A stretch of 64,000 nucleotides of DNA from Falsiroseomonas sp. GTDB lineage: Bacteria; Pseudomonadota; Alphaproteobacteria; Acetobacterales; Acetobacteraceae. A program made the translations under genes and the position numbers. Below are positions 27,662 to 36,562 of this stretch, piece after piece. The notes beneath the pieces were generated by a model. That model was not told where the DNA came from. It ran no database searches and saw only the letters and a program-made list of their open reading frames with translations. How positions within the stretch are numbered: the first letter of the stretch is position 1; every line of letters begins with the position of its first letter. Location of the stretch: NCBI RefSeq assembly GCF_030695085.1, contig NZ_JAUYTS010000083.1, positions 21,156-85,155 on the forward strand, written 5' to 3'.

Positions 27662-28558
27662 ATGACAAGTCCAGGAAAAGCGACACCCGGGGAGGATGGG
27701 ACCGAGGAAGGCACCGCCGCCGTCCGATCCGTGCTGATGGCCGTGCGGGTGCTGGAGGCGATGGCGCTGGCCGGCGGCCCGCTGCGGGTCTCCGACCTGG
27801 CGCGCCGGCTGACCGAGCCGAAGGGCCGCGTCCACCGCCACCTGGTCACGCTGCGCCTGGCCGGGCTGGTGGCGCAGGAGGAAGCGACGGAGCGCTATCA
27901 CCTGACCTGGCGCATGTTCCAGATCGGCCAGGCGGCGGGCGAACAGTTCGACCTGAAGCGCGTGGCGGAGCCCGCCATGCACCGGCTGCGCGATGCGGTG
28001 GGGCAATCCGTGCTGCTGGCGGTGCCGACCGGCGGCGACCCGATGGTGGTGCATGCGCTGGAGGCGCCGAACACGGTGCAGATCTCCGTCCAGCCCGGCA
28101 ACCGCCCGCCGGCGCATTGCTCCGCCCAGGGCCGCATCATGCTCGCCTTCGGCCCACCGGCCGCCGAGGCCCGCGCGCTGGCCGGCAAGATGGAGGCGCT
28201 GACCCCGCATTCCCTGACCGACCCCGCCCGGCTGCGGGCGCGGCTGGAGGTGGTGCGCGGGCGGATGTGGGACACCGCGCCGTCGGAGGCGCTGCTCGGC
28301 GTCAATGCGCTGGCCGCGCCGCTTTTCGCGGCGGGGCATGTGCTGGTGGGCTCGATCGGCATCGTGGGCTCGGTGCAATTCGTGCCGGACCCGCCTGACC
28401 AGGCGATGCTGGCCGCGCTGCAGGCGGCGGCCGCGGAGATCAGCCTGCGGCTTGGCGCCACGCGCTATGGCCCGGGCGCGAAGCCTACCGCTTCCACACC
28501 CGGTCCAGCGGCATCAGCCGGTTCACCAGCACCAGCAGCGCCACCGTCACCAGGATGA
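27662..28558 (+). CDS. IclR-family transcriptional regulator
   Basis: A 298-residue regulator. The N-terminal winged HTH spans about residues 20-75 (MAVRVLEAMALAGGPLRVSDLARRL). The IclR effector domain follows with QSVLLAVPTGGDPMVV and SAQGRIMLAF. ATGs at 27641 and 27662 are possible; the latter gives the more usual lead. The last ~25 residues are a low-complexity Ala/Pro/Ser tail encoded where the gene overlaps the convergent permease gene by 74 nt. It is divergent from the agmatinase-family gene and probably regulates it, perhaps also the transporter downstream. Confidence 0.87.
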   Translation: MTSPGKATPGEDGTEEGTAAVRSVLMAVRVLEAMALAGGPLRVSDLARRLTEPKGRVHRHLVTLRLAGLVAQEEATERYHLTWRMFQIGQAAGEQFDLKRVAEPAMHRLRDAVGQSVLLAVPTGGDPMVVHALEAPNTVQISVQPGNRPPAHCSAQGRIMLAFGPPAAEARALAGKMEALTPHSLTDPARLRARLEVVRGRMWDTAPSEALLGVNALAAPLFAAGHVLVGSIGIVGSVQFVPDPPDQAMLAALQAAAAEISLRLGATRYGPGAKPTASTPGPAASAGSPAPAAPPSPG

Positions 28559-30188
28559 AGATGGTGGAGATGGCGTTCACCGTGTTCTCCAGGCTGAAGG
28601 TCGCCTCCGCATAGATCCGCACCGGCAGGGTCTGCAGCCGCGCCGTGGTGAGGAAGGCGGTGACGGTGACCTCGCCGAAGGACAGCAGGAAGCCGATGAC
28701 GCAGGACACGGCGATGCCCGGCGCGAGCTGCGGCAGGATCACGCGCCGGAACACGCGCGAAGGCGTCGCCCCCAGCCCGCCCGCGGCTTCCTCCAGCCCG
28801 CGGTCGAGCTGCGCCACCGAAGCCCGCAGCAGGGCGAGCATGAAGGGCGTCACCAGCACCACATGCACCGCCAGCACGCCGAGGAAGGGCGGAATCTGGT
28901 TGAACCATTGCAACAGCCGCAACATGCCAAGCCCGATGGCGATGCCGGGCAAAGCGAGCGGCAGCATCAGGAAGGCGCCCACCGCCTCCTTCCCCGTGAA
29001 GCCCGCCCGCACCAGGGCGAAGGCGGCGGGCAAAGCGAGGCCGAGCGAGATGACGACGCAGCACAGCGCGATCTGCAGGCTGGTCCAGGCATCGGACAGA
29101 TAGCGCTCATTCTGCAGCACCGCGGCGTACCATTTCCAGGTGAAGCCGACGAATTGCGCGACGGTGGCCTGCGGGCTGTCGTTCACCGACGCCACCGCCA
29201 CCAGCAGCAGCGGGAACAGCAGGATGGCGATGGCGGCCAGCAGCAAAATGCGTGAGACGACCGGCGCCACCGCCTCCGCCGCCGCCACCACGACGCGGCG
29301 CAGCGCCGGCGGCAGGCTGGGCCAGCTTCGCGGCGGGCGGGCCTGCACCCAGGGCGTCATGCCGCCGATGGCGCGGGCGAAGACGAAGGTGACGAGGATG
29401 GAGGTCGCCAGCATCAGCATCGCGAGTGCGGAGGCCAGCGGGTAGTTCAGGATCTCCATCCCCTCCCGCAGCACCACCATGCCGGTGACCTGCACCTTCC
29501 GCCCGCCGACCAGCGTGGCGGAGACGTAGGCCGTGGACGCCATCAAAAAGACCAGCGTCAGTCCGCCGCGCAGCCCGGGCAGCGACAGCGGAAAGATCAC
29601 CCGCCAGAAGCGCACGGCCGGCCCGGCGCCGAGCCCTGCGGCGGCTTCCTCCAGCCGCTTCTCCTGCCCATCCAGCACATCGTACAGAGCCAGCACCATG
29701 AAGGGCAGGAACACCTGCACCAGCGAAAGCCCCACCGCGAACCAGCCGAACAGCAGGTTGAGCGGCGGGAAACCCAGCGCCTGCGCGGCGTTGGAGACCA
29801 CGCCGCGCGGCGCCAGCAGAAGAATGATGCCGAGCGAGCGCACCACCACATTGGTCAGCAGCGGCACCAGGATGATGGCGAAGCCGAAAGGCTTGGCGCG
29901 GGGCGACAGCCGCGTCAGCCACAGCGCCAGCGGATAGGCCAGCACGGCGGAGGCCGCGGCGACCGCCAGGCCGAGCAGCGCGGTGTTCAGCAGCAGCCGC
30001 AGGAAGAAGCTGTCGCCCAGGATCTCCGCATATTGCGCGGTGGAGGGCCACAGCGAGATCGGCGCGAAGATCTCGCCGCTTTCCTGCACCGAGAGCAGCG
30101 CGACAGCCCCCAGCGGCGCCGCGAAGGCGGCCAGCAGCCACAGCACATAGGGCGCGGCCAACCAGCCCGCGCGGGGGGAGTCCTGCAT
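28485..30188 (-). CDS. ABC transporter fused double permease (polyamine/ferric type)
   Basis: A 567-residue membrane protein made of two permease halves, each with about six helices and its own EAA coupling loop: EEAAAGLGAGPAVRFWRVI near residues 180-200 and EEAAGGLGATPSRVFRRVI near 460-485. It corresponds to PotB and PotC fused, an arrangement also known in FbpB-type permeases. It is the last gene of the operon 32331 to 28485 (ATPase, receptor, permease). Its 3' end runs 74 nt into the convergent IclR gene. Confidence 0.9.
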   Translation of the reverse strand: MQDSPRAGWLAAPYVLWLLAAFAAPLGAVALLSVQESGEIFAPISLWPSTAQYAEILGDSFFLRLLLNTALLGLAVAAASAVLAYPLALWLTRLSPRAKPFGFAIILVPLLTNVVVRSLGIILLLAPRGVVSNAAQALGFPPLNLLFGWFAVGLSLVQVFLPFMVLALYDVLDGQEKRLEEAAAGLGAGPAVRFWRVIFPLSLPGLRGGLTLVFLMASTAYVSATLVGGRKVQVTGMVVLREGMEILNYPLASALAMLMLATSILVTFVFARAIGGMTPWVQARPPRSWPSLPPALRRVVVAAAEAVAPVVSRILLLAAIAILLFPLLLVAVASVNDSPQATVAQFVGFTWKWYAAVLQNERYLSDAWTSLQIALCCVVISLGLALPAAFALVRAGFTGKEAVGAFLMLPLALPGIAIGLGMLRLLQWFNQIPPFLGVLAVHVVLVTPFMLALLRASVAQLDRGLEEAAGGLGATPSRVFRRVILPQLAPGIAVSCVIGFLLSFGEVTVTAFLTTARLQTLPVRIYAEATFSLENTVNAISTIFILVTVALLVLVNRLMPLDRVWKR

Positions 30189-30211
30189 CGGCTACGCGCC
30201 CTGTGGTGTCG

Positions 30212-31255
30212 TCAGCCGGCGATCTCGCGGGTGAAGCGGCTGGACCAGCGGGCCTGGTTGCGGATCACCACATCCCAGTCGAAGTCGATCAGCTTGGAAA
30301 CCGCCTCCTCGCCCATGATCAGCTTGGCGGCGAGCTCCGGCGGCAGGGTGATGTTGCGGATGGTGGGGCTGTAGTAGGTCTGCTCCGCATAGGCCTGCTG
30401 GCATTCCGGGCTGAGGTGCAGGTTCACGAAGGCCTCGGCGAGTGCCTGGTTGCGGGTGCCGGTCGGGATGCAGGCGAAGTTGGCGGCGACCGCCTGGCCT
30501 TCCGTGGGCTCAGCGATGACGATGTTCGGGTTGCGGGTTTCCGCATAGGTGCGGGTGAAGCTGCCGAATTCCACCGATGCCGCGCCGACCTGCTGGTCGA
30601 ACATGCCGTAGAGCTGGTCCTGGCTGCCTTGGATGGCGGCGAAGGGCTTGAGTTCGGCGATCTTGCGGAAGGCCGGGTCGATGTCGTTCTCCGACCCGCC
30701 CCAGACCTTGGCCGTCATCAGCAGCCCCGCGGTGCCCTGCGCGCCCGGATAGGTCGGCCAGATCACCTTGCCCTTCAGGTCGTCGCGCCAGAAATCCTTC
30801 CACGACGTCATCGGCGCCGCGACCATGCGGCGGTCATAGACGATGGTGACCGGGTTGAAGGCCACGCCATAGCCGCCGATGCGGGCCAGCGGGTACAGGT
30901 TCTCGAAGTTCGGCACATTGGCCGATGGCGCCATGGTGACGCCGTCGCGCACCGCCTGGCGGCTTTCGAAGATGTTGAGATAGAGCAGGTCGAAGGAGGG
31001 CCGCCCGCGCTCGGCATAGGCCCGCGCCCGGCGTTCCGGGGTGCCGCCGAGGATGTAGTTGATCTTCACCCCATGCTGCCGCTCCAGCGGCTGCGCGCAA
31101 TACTGCCGCGTGATGCGTTCCTGCGCGCCGCCCCAGATGCCGACGGTCAGCTCATCGCCGCGGCGGATCTGGGCGACGGCGTCGCGGCCCCAGATGGCGG
31201 GGGCGGCCAGCGTCGCGGTGGCCAGCAGGCCACGGCGGGTGAGGGAGATCGTCAT
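30212..31255 (-). CDS. ABC transporter substrate-binding protein, PotD/spermidine-putrescine-like
   Basis: A 347-residue periplasmic receptor with a Tat-like signal (LTRRGLLATATLAAP). The mature part has LTVGIWGGAQERI, a PotD/IdiA-type opening, and VIWPTYPGAQGTAG in the hinge region. It starts in an ATGA overlap with the ATPase gene upstream and precedes the fused permease. The ligand may be a polyamine, consistent with the neighbouring putrescine and homospermidine genes, but other organic cations or metal complexes are possible. Confidence 0.87.
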   Translation of the reverse strand: MTISLTRRGLLATATLAAPAIWGRDAVAQIRRGDELTVGIWGGAQERITRQYCAQPLERQHGVKINYILGGTPERRARAYAERGRPSFDLLYLNIFESRQAVRDGVTMAPSANVPNFENLYPLARIGGYGVAFNPVTIVYDRRMVAAPMTSWKDFWRDDLKGKVIWPTYPGAQGTAGLLMTAKVWGGSENDIDPAFRKIAELKPFAAIQGSQDQLYGMFDQQVGAASVEFGSFTRTYAETRNPNIVIAEPTEGQAVAANFACIPTGTRNQALAEAFVNLHLSPECQQAYAEQTYYSPTIRNITLPPELAAKLIMGEEAVSKLIDFDWDVVIRNQARWSSRFTREIAG

Positions 31256-32331
31256 GGCAGGGCTCCGGTCGTGGCGGTGAAATCTTCGATCCAGGCAATC
31301 GCCTCGGGCGGCGCGGCCAGGGTGATGGCGGCGCCCGGCGGGAAGCCGGGCTCGGCGCTCGGGCGGTGCACGCGCAGGCGGTGCGGGCCGACCGAGACCT
31401 CGTAGTGGATGCTGTCATCCAACCGCGTCGCCGCCTCCACCAGGCCGGGCAGGGCCAGATGCGGCGTGGCGACGGCGGCGGGCAGCAGCAGCAGCCGTGC
31501 GGCGCGCAGCACCAGGTGGCTGGGCCGGTCCGGCGCATCCGCCGGCAGCGTCACGGCGAGGCCTTCGGCGTGAAAGACGCCCGCTTCCGCCCGGCCGGGG
31601 ATGACGCTGCGGGCGCCGAGGAATCCGGCGGTGAAGATATGGCGCGGGCGTTCCGTCAGCTCGGCCGGCGCGGCGCATTCGACGATGCGGCCGCGATCCA
31701 TCACGGCCACGCGGTCGGCGAGTGCCAGCGCTTCCTCCTGGTCATGCGTCACGAACAGGGTGGTGATGCCGGAGGCATCGCGCAGCCGGGCAATCTCCTC
31801 CCGCATCTCCACGCGCAGACCGGCATCGAGGTTGGACAGCGGCTCATCCAGCAGCAGCAGGTCGGGGCGGATCACCAGCGCGCGGGCCAGCGCCACACGC
31901 TGCTGCTGGCCACCGGACATGCGCGCCGGGTAGCGATCCGCCAGATGCGCCAGGCCCACCATGGCCAGGGCCTCGGCCACCCGACGGTCGCGCTCGGCGC
32001 GGTTCACATCCCGCATCTCCAGCCCGAAGGCGACATTGCCGGCGGCGGTCAAATGCGGGAACAGCGCATAGTTCTGGAACACCATGCCGATCTGCCGGCG
32101 ATGCGGCGGCGCACGCTCAATCGCCGTGCCGTTCAGCAGGATATGTCCCTCATCCGGCAGGATGAAGCCGGCGACCAGCCGCAGCGTGGTGGTCTTGCCG
32201 CAGCCGGAGGGGCCGAGGAGTGCGATGCATTCGCCACGCCCGACGGAAAGCGAGACGCCATCGACCGCCGCCTGCGCGCCATAGCGCTTGGTCAGCCGGT
32301 CGAGCACCAGATGGGGGAGGGTTTGGGTCAC
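31252..32331 (-). CDS. ABC transporter ATP-binding protein, PotA-like
   Basis: A 359-residue ATPase starting with GTG at 32331 (VTQTLPHLVLDRLTKRYG). The long open frame upstream is antisense to the next gene and is rejected. Walker A GPSGCGKTT is at about residues 40-48, the signature is MSGGQQQRVALARAL, and Walker B is LLLLDEPLSNLD. A C-terminal TOBE-like domain is present. It is first in the three-gene transporter operon. The 267-nt gap to the divergent gene at 32599 should hold both promoters; I could not pick convincing boxes there. Confidence 0.91.
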   Translation of the reverse strand: MTQTLPHLVLDRLTKRYGAQAAVDGVSLSVGRGECIALLGPSGCGKTTTLRLVAGFILPDEGHILLNGTAIERAPPHRRQIGMVFQNYALFPHLTAAGNVAFGLEMRDVNRAERDRRVAEALAMVGLAHLADRYPARMSGGQQQRVALARALVIRPDLLLLDEPLSNLDAGLRVEMREEIARLRDASGITTLFVTHDQEEALALADRVAVMDRGRIVECAAPAELTERPRHIFTAGFLGARSVIPGRAEAGVFHAEGLAVTLPADAPDRPSHLVLRAARLLLLPAAVATPHLALPGLVEAATRLDDSIHYEVSVGPHRLRVHRPSAEPGFPPGAAITLAAPPEAIAWIEDFTATTGALP

Positions 32332-32598
32332 GCGCCAGTCTAGGCAAACGCAATGCCACGGCGCCAGGGCGGGGGATGGCCCCGATCCGCGACTGCGATA
32401 CGAAAGACCCCACCCTTTATGCCCAAAAAACTTGCGAATGCTCTCGTTTGAGGCGAGCTTCGGCCCATCCGTCGGCCGAGAGGCGGCGGCCATGCTGGCA
32501 TGGGCCTTGCTGTCCCTTGCAGCGGCGCGACCCCGCACCTGATACGGTTCGGTTATGGTCCCGCCGGGGCCGTCGGTGAGAGAGGGAGGGATCTGCGG

Positions 32599-33618
32599 AT
32601 GCGGACGCGATATCGAGTCGAACGGCGCAGCCTGCTGGCGGGCGGCGTGGGCCTGGCACTGGCCGCGGTACCTGGCGCCCGGGTGCCGCTGGCGCAGAGC
32701 CTGGACCGGGTCTCCTTCCAGACCAATTGGCGCGCCCAGGCCGAACACGGCGGCTACTATCAGGCGGTTGCCGCCGGCATCTATCGCCGCCACGGCATCG
32801 ACTGCGAAATCCGCATGGGCGGGCCGCAGCAGAACCCGTCGCAGCTGCTGCTGGCCGGCCGGGTGGACTTCATCATGTCCAACGGCTTCCAGGCGCTGAA
32901 CTATGCGCGGGAAAACCTGCCCTTCCTGACCATCGGCGCCATCATGCAGAAGGACCCGCAGGTGCTGATGACCCATGCGGGTAACGGCATCAATTCCTTT
33001 GAGGACATGAAGGGCCGCCCGATCCTGATCGGTGCCTCCGGCCGCGTCACCTACTGGCCCTTCCTGAAGGCGCGCTTCGGCTTCACGGATGAACAGATCC
33101 GGCCCTACACCTTCAATGTCGGCCCCTTCATGGCGGACCGCATGGCGATCCAGCAGGGCTTCATCAGTTCCGAGCCCTTCGCCGCGCAGCAGGCCGGCGC
33201 CACGCCACGGGTGTTCCTGATTGCCGACGCCGGCTACCAGAACTACCAGACCACCATCGATGTCTCTCGCCGCATGGTGACGGAGAAGAAGGACCTGGTG
33301 CAGCGTTTCGTCAACGCCACCATCGAGGGCTGGAGCGCCTATGTGAAGGGTGAGGATGTCGGCGCCGCCAACGCCGCCATCAAGCGCGACAATCCGGAGA
33401 TGGACGATGCCAAGATTGCCTACGCCGTGCGCGTGATGAACGAGGCAGGCATCGTGCAATCCGGCGATGCGCTGCAACTCGGCATCGGCGCGATGACCGA
33501 TGCGCGCTGGAAGTCGTTTTATGAGGGCATGCGCGATGTCGGCCTGTATCCGGCCGGCATGGACCACACGCGCGCCTACAGCCTGGAATTCGTCAACAAG
33601 CGCGTCGGCCTCGCCTGA
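32599..33618 (+). CDS. NMT1/THI5-like ABC transporter substrate-binding protein
   Basis: A 339-residue periplasmic receptor with a Tat-type signal (ERRSLLAGGVGLALAAV). The mature start VSFQTNWRAQAEHGGYYQA is characteristic of ThiY/NMT1 proteins, which bind pyrimidine-like or related ligands. It is the first gene of a four-gene operon with an ATPase, a permease and a cytosine-deaminase-like amidohydrolase, which favours a pyrimidine or related heterocycle as ligand. The start follows a GGGAGGGATC-type ribosome binding region. Confidence 0.9.
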   Translation: MRTRYRVERRSLLAGGVGLALAAVPGARVPLAQSLDRVSFQTNWRAQAEHGGYYQAVAAGIYRRHGIDCEIRMGGPQQNPSQLLLAGRVDFIMSNGFQALNYARENLPFLTIGAIMQKDPQVLMTHAGNGINSFEDMKGRPILIGASGRVTYWPFLKARFGFTDEQIRPYTFNVGPFMADRMAIQQGFISSEPFAAQQAGATPRVFLIADAGYQNYQTTIDVSRRMVTEKKDLVQRFVNATIEGWSAYVKGEDVGAANAAIKRDNPEMDDAKIAYAVRVMNEAGIVQSGDALQLGIGAMTDARWKSFYEGMRDVGLYPAGMDHTRAYSLEFVNKRVGLA

Positions 33619-34374
33619 GTGGTGCCGGCGGCGGTCGTCACGCTGCAAGGCGTCTCCAAGCGCTACGCCAATGGCACGCTGGCTGTGCGCGGCGTGGATC
33701 TGTCGGTGCAGCGGGGCGATTTCGTCTCGCTACTCGGCCCATCCGGCTGCGGCAAATCCACGGTGTTGCGGATGATGGCGGGCCTGATCGCGCCATCCTC
33801 CGGCCGGGTCGAGGTCGCGGGCGGGGGGGAGACGGGGGATATCGGCTTCGTCTTCCAGGAACCGACACTGATGCCCTGGGCCAGCGCGTTGAAGAACGTG
33901 ATGCTACCGCTGCGCCTGGCCGGCACGGCCCGAAGCGAGGCGGAACGGCGGGCCCGTGCCGCGCTGGCCTCGGTGGGGCTGGCGGGCTTTGAATCCAGCT
34001 ATCCGCGCGCGCTGTCGGGCGGCATGAAGATGCGCGTCTCCATCGCCCGCGCCCTGGTCACGCGGCCCCGCCTGCTGCTGATGGACGAGCCTTTCGCGGC
34101 ACTCGACGAAATCACCCGCCACAAGCTGAACAACGACCTGCTGACGCTGTGGGAGGCGGAGCGCTTCACCGCCGTCTTTGTCACCCATTCGGTGTTCGAG
34201 AGCGTGTACCTGTCCCGTCGCATCGTGGTGATGGCGGCGCGGCCGGGCCGGGTTGTCGAGGACCTGGCGGTGGAGGCCCCCTATCCGCGCGGCGAGGCCT
34301 TCCGGACCTCCGCCGATTATGCGGCGCATTGCCGCGACATTTCCCACGCATTGGACAGGGCCATGGGCGCATGA
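33619..34374 (+). CDS. ABC transporter ATP-binding protein, SsuB/ThiZ-like
   Basis: A 251-residue ATPase beginning with GTG immediately after the receptor's stop codon; a second GTG follows. Walker A is GPSGCGKST, the signature is LSGGMKMRVSIARAL, Walker B is LLLMDEPFAALDE. LSGGMKMR (instead of LSGGQ) is usual in the nitrate/sulfonate/taurine/pyrimidine subfamily. It overlaps the permease gene by 4 nt. Confidence 0.92.
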   Translation: MVPAAVVTLQGVSKRYANGTLAVRGVDLSVQRGDFVSLLGPSGCGKSTVLRMMAGLIAPSSGRVEVAGGGETGDIGFVFQEPTLMPWASALKNVMLPLRLAGTARSEAERRARAALASVGLAGFESSYPRALSGGMKMRVSIARALVTRPRLLLMDEPFAALDEITRHKLNNDLLTLWEAERFTAVFVTHSVFESVYLSRRIVVMAARPGRVVEDLAVEAPYPRGEAFRTSADYAAHCRDISHALDRAMGA

Positions 34375-35231
34375 CCGTCACCCTCTCCGCCAACGAGGCC
34401 GCCGACGCGCCGGAGGAAAACCACGCACCCCGCTATGCCGGGCTGACGGCGGAGACCTGGTTCCGCATCCTGGCGCCGAGCCTCATCGGCGTGCTGGCAC
34501 TGGCGGGGTGGGAAGCGGTGGTGCGGATCAACGAGATCCCGCCCTACCTGCTGCCCGGACCGCTGGAGGTGGGGCGCGCGCTGATCCGCGAATGGCCGTC
34601 GCTTTCCGTCTCGCTGCTGGTCACCTTGCAGATCACCTTCGCCGCACTGTTCGTGGCGGCAGCCCTCGGCCTGCTGCTGTCGGTGCTGTTCGCGCAATCC
34701 CGCATCATCGAGATGTCGCTGTTTCCCTATGCGGTGATCCTGCAGGTCACGCCGGTTGTGGCGATCGCGCCGCTGATCATCATCTGGGTGGATGATATCC
34801 GCCTGGCGCTGCTGATCTGCGCCTGGATCGTCGCCTTCTTCCCGATCCTGTCGAACACCACACTCGGGCTGAACAGCGCGGACCAGAACCTGACCGACCT
34901 GTTCCGCCTGTACCGCGCCAGCCGCTGGCAGGTGCTGTGCCATCTGCGGCTGCCGACGGCGATGCCGTACTTCCTGGCGGGGCTTCGCATTTCGGGCGGG
35001 CTGGCGCTGATCGGTGCCATCGTCGCGGAATTCGTCGCCGGCACGGGCGGGCGGGCTTCGGGGCTGGCCTACCGCATCCTGGAGGCCGGGTACCAGTTGC
35101 AGATCCCCAAGATGTTCGCCGCCCTGGTGCTGGTTTCATTGACCGGCATCGCGATTTTCCTGGCGATGAGCCTGATCTCCCACCTCGCGCTGCGCCATTG
35201 GCATGAAAGCGCCATGAAAGACCGCCGATGA
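34371..35231 (+). CDS. ABC transporter permease, SsuC/ThiX-like
   Basis: A 286-residue inner-membrane permease with about six helices and a 35-residue cytoplasmic lead. The coupling loop reads LFRLYRASRWQVLCHLRLP. It starts in the ATGA overlap with the ATPase and overlaps the amidohydrolase by 4 nt, so transport and deamination are translationally linked. Confidence 0.92.
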   Translation: MTVTLSANEAADAPEENHAPRYAGLTAETWFRILAPSLIGVLALAGWEAVVRINEIPPYLLPGPLEVGRALIREWPSLSVSLLVTLQITFAALFVAAALGLLLSVLFAQSRIIEMSLFPYAVILQVTPVVAIAPLIIIWVDDIRLALLICAWIVAFFPILSNTTLGLNSADQNLTDLFRLYRASRWQVLCHLRLPTAMPYFLAGLRISGGLALIGAIVAEFVAGTGGRASGLAYRILEAGYQLQIPKMFAALVLVSLTGIAIFLAMSLISHLALRHWHESAMKDRR

Positions 35232-36559
35232 AGGCCGAATTTGCTTCGGTTGGCCCCAGCTTCTGGCTGCGTAATGCGCGGACTCATGCCGCGCTGGTGC
35301 AAGGCTTCGAAGGCCCGCAGGATGTGGACGGCCTGGTGCGGCTGGACATCCACATCGAGCATGGCCGCATCGCCGCGCTGGCGCCGCTGGGCACCGCGCC
35401 GGATGGCATCGATCTGCGCGGCGGCCAGGTCTGGCCCGGCTTCGTCGATGCCCATACGCATCTCGACAAGGGCCATATCTGGCCGCGCACCCGCAACCCG
35501 ACCGGCGATTTCGCCGGCGCGATCCAGGCCGTGATGGGCGATCGCGGTGCCGCCTGGTCGGAGGCCGACATCACGGCCCGCGCTGATTTCGCCCTGCGCT
35601 GCGCCCATGCCCACGGCACGGTTGCCATCCGCACCCATCTGGACACCTACCTGCCGCATGGCGTGACCACCTGGCGGGTCTTCCGCAAGCTGCGGGAGGA
35701 ATGGGCCGGGCGCATCGCCTTGCAGATGTCCTCGATCTGCCCGCTGGACCGTTTCGCGGGGCCGGATGGCACGACGCTGGCCGATATGGTGGCGGAATCG
35801 GGCGGCGTGCTCGGCATGGTCACGCGCCACACCGGCGGCATCCATGACGCGCTGCCCGAGAGCTTCCAGGCGGAGCTGGACCATTTCTTCAGCCTGGCGG
35901 AGGCGCGCGGCCTCGACCTCGATTTGCATGTCGATGAGAGCGGTGAATCCGGCGCGCGTGCCCTGCGGGAGATTGCCCTCACCGCCCTGAAGCGCGGCTT
36001 TCGCGGCAAGATCCAGTGCGGCCATTGCTGCTCACTCTCGATCCAGCCGGAGGATTTCGCGCGGGAGACCATCGCCCGCGTGGCGGAGGCCGGCATCGAC
36101 ATCGTCGTGCTGCCGATGTGCAACATGTACCTGCAGGATCGTGTGGCAAACCGCACGCCGCGCTGGCGGGGCGTGACGCTGGTGCATGAGATGCAGGCGG
36201 CGGGCATTCGCGTCTCCGTCGCCTCCGACAACACCCGCGATCCGTTCTACGCCTATGGCGACCTCGACATGACCGAGGTGTTCCGGGAATCCGCCCGCAT
36301 CCTGCACCTCGACCACCCTTTTGCCAGTTGGCCCGCCGCAGCCACCGCGCGGCCGGCGGAGGCCATGGGCATCGCGGCGGAACATGGCACCATCCGCGTG
36401 GGCGCCAGCGCGGACCTGGTGCTCTACGGCGCCCGCTTCATGACGGAGCTGCTGTCCCGCCCGCAATCGGATCGCGTGGTGCTGCGGGCGGGGCGGGTGC
36501 TGGAGGCCACGGCGCCGGATTGGCGAGAGCTGGATGCGATGGTGGGGGTGGCGGAATAG
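35228..36559 (+). CDS. Cytosine deaminase-like amidohydrolase
   Basis: A 443-residue metal-dependent amidohydrolase. The first metal motif HTHLDKGHIWPR (His76, His78) is that of bacterial cytosine deaminase and relatives. The other ligands are in DLHVDESGE, QCGHCCSLS and ASDNTRDPF (the catalytic Asp). Family members deaminate cytosine, isocytosine, creatinine or related rings. Being coupled to an NMT1-type importer, it should act on the imported compound. No signal peptide, so cytoplasmic. Confidence 0.88.
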   Translation: MKAEFASVGPSFWLRNARTHAALVQGFEGPQDVDGLVRLDIHIEHGRIAALAPLGTAPDGIDLRGGQVWPGFVDAHTHLDKGHIWPRTRNPTGDFAGAIQAVMGDRGAAWSEADITARADFALRCAHAHGTVAIRTHLDTYLPHGVTTWRVFRKLREEWAGRIALQMSSICPLDRFAGPDGTTLADMVAESGGVLGMVTRHTGGIHDALPESFQAELDHFFSLAEARGLDLDLHVDESGESGARALREIALTALKRGFRGKIQCGHCCSLSIQPEDFARETIARVAEAGIDIVVLPMCNMYLQDRVANRTPRWRGVTLVHEMQAAGIRVSVASDNTRDPFYAYGDLDMTEVFRESARILHLDHPFASWPAAATARPAEAMGIAAEHGTIRVGASADLVLYGARFMTELLSRPQSDRVVLRAGRVLEATAPDWRELDAMVGVAE

Positions 36560-36562
36560 CGC

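Noticed and set aside
32332..32598. Promoter boxes between the PotA-like and NMT1-type genes
   Set aside because: Several TTGCNN and AT-containing hexamers exist, but none combines acceptable boxes with 16-18 bp spacing, so no promoter is claimed.
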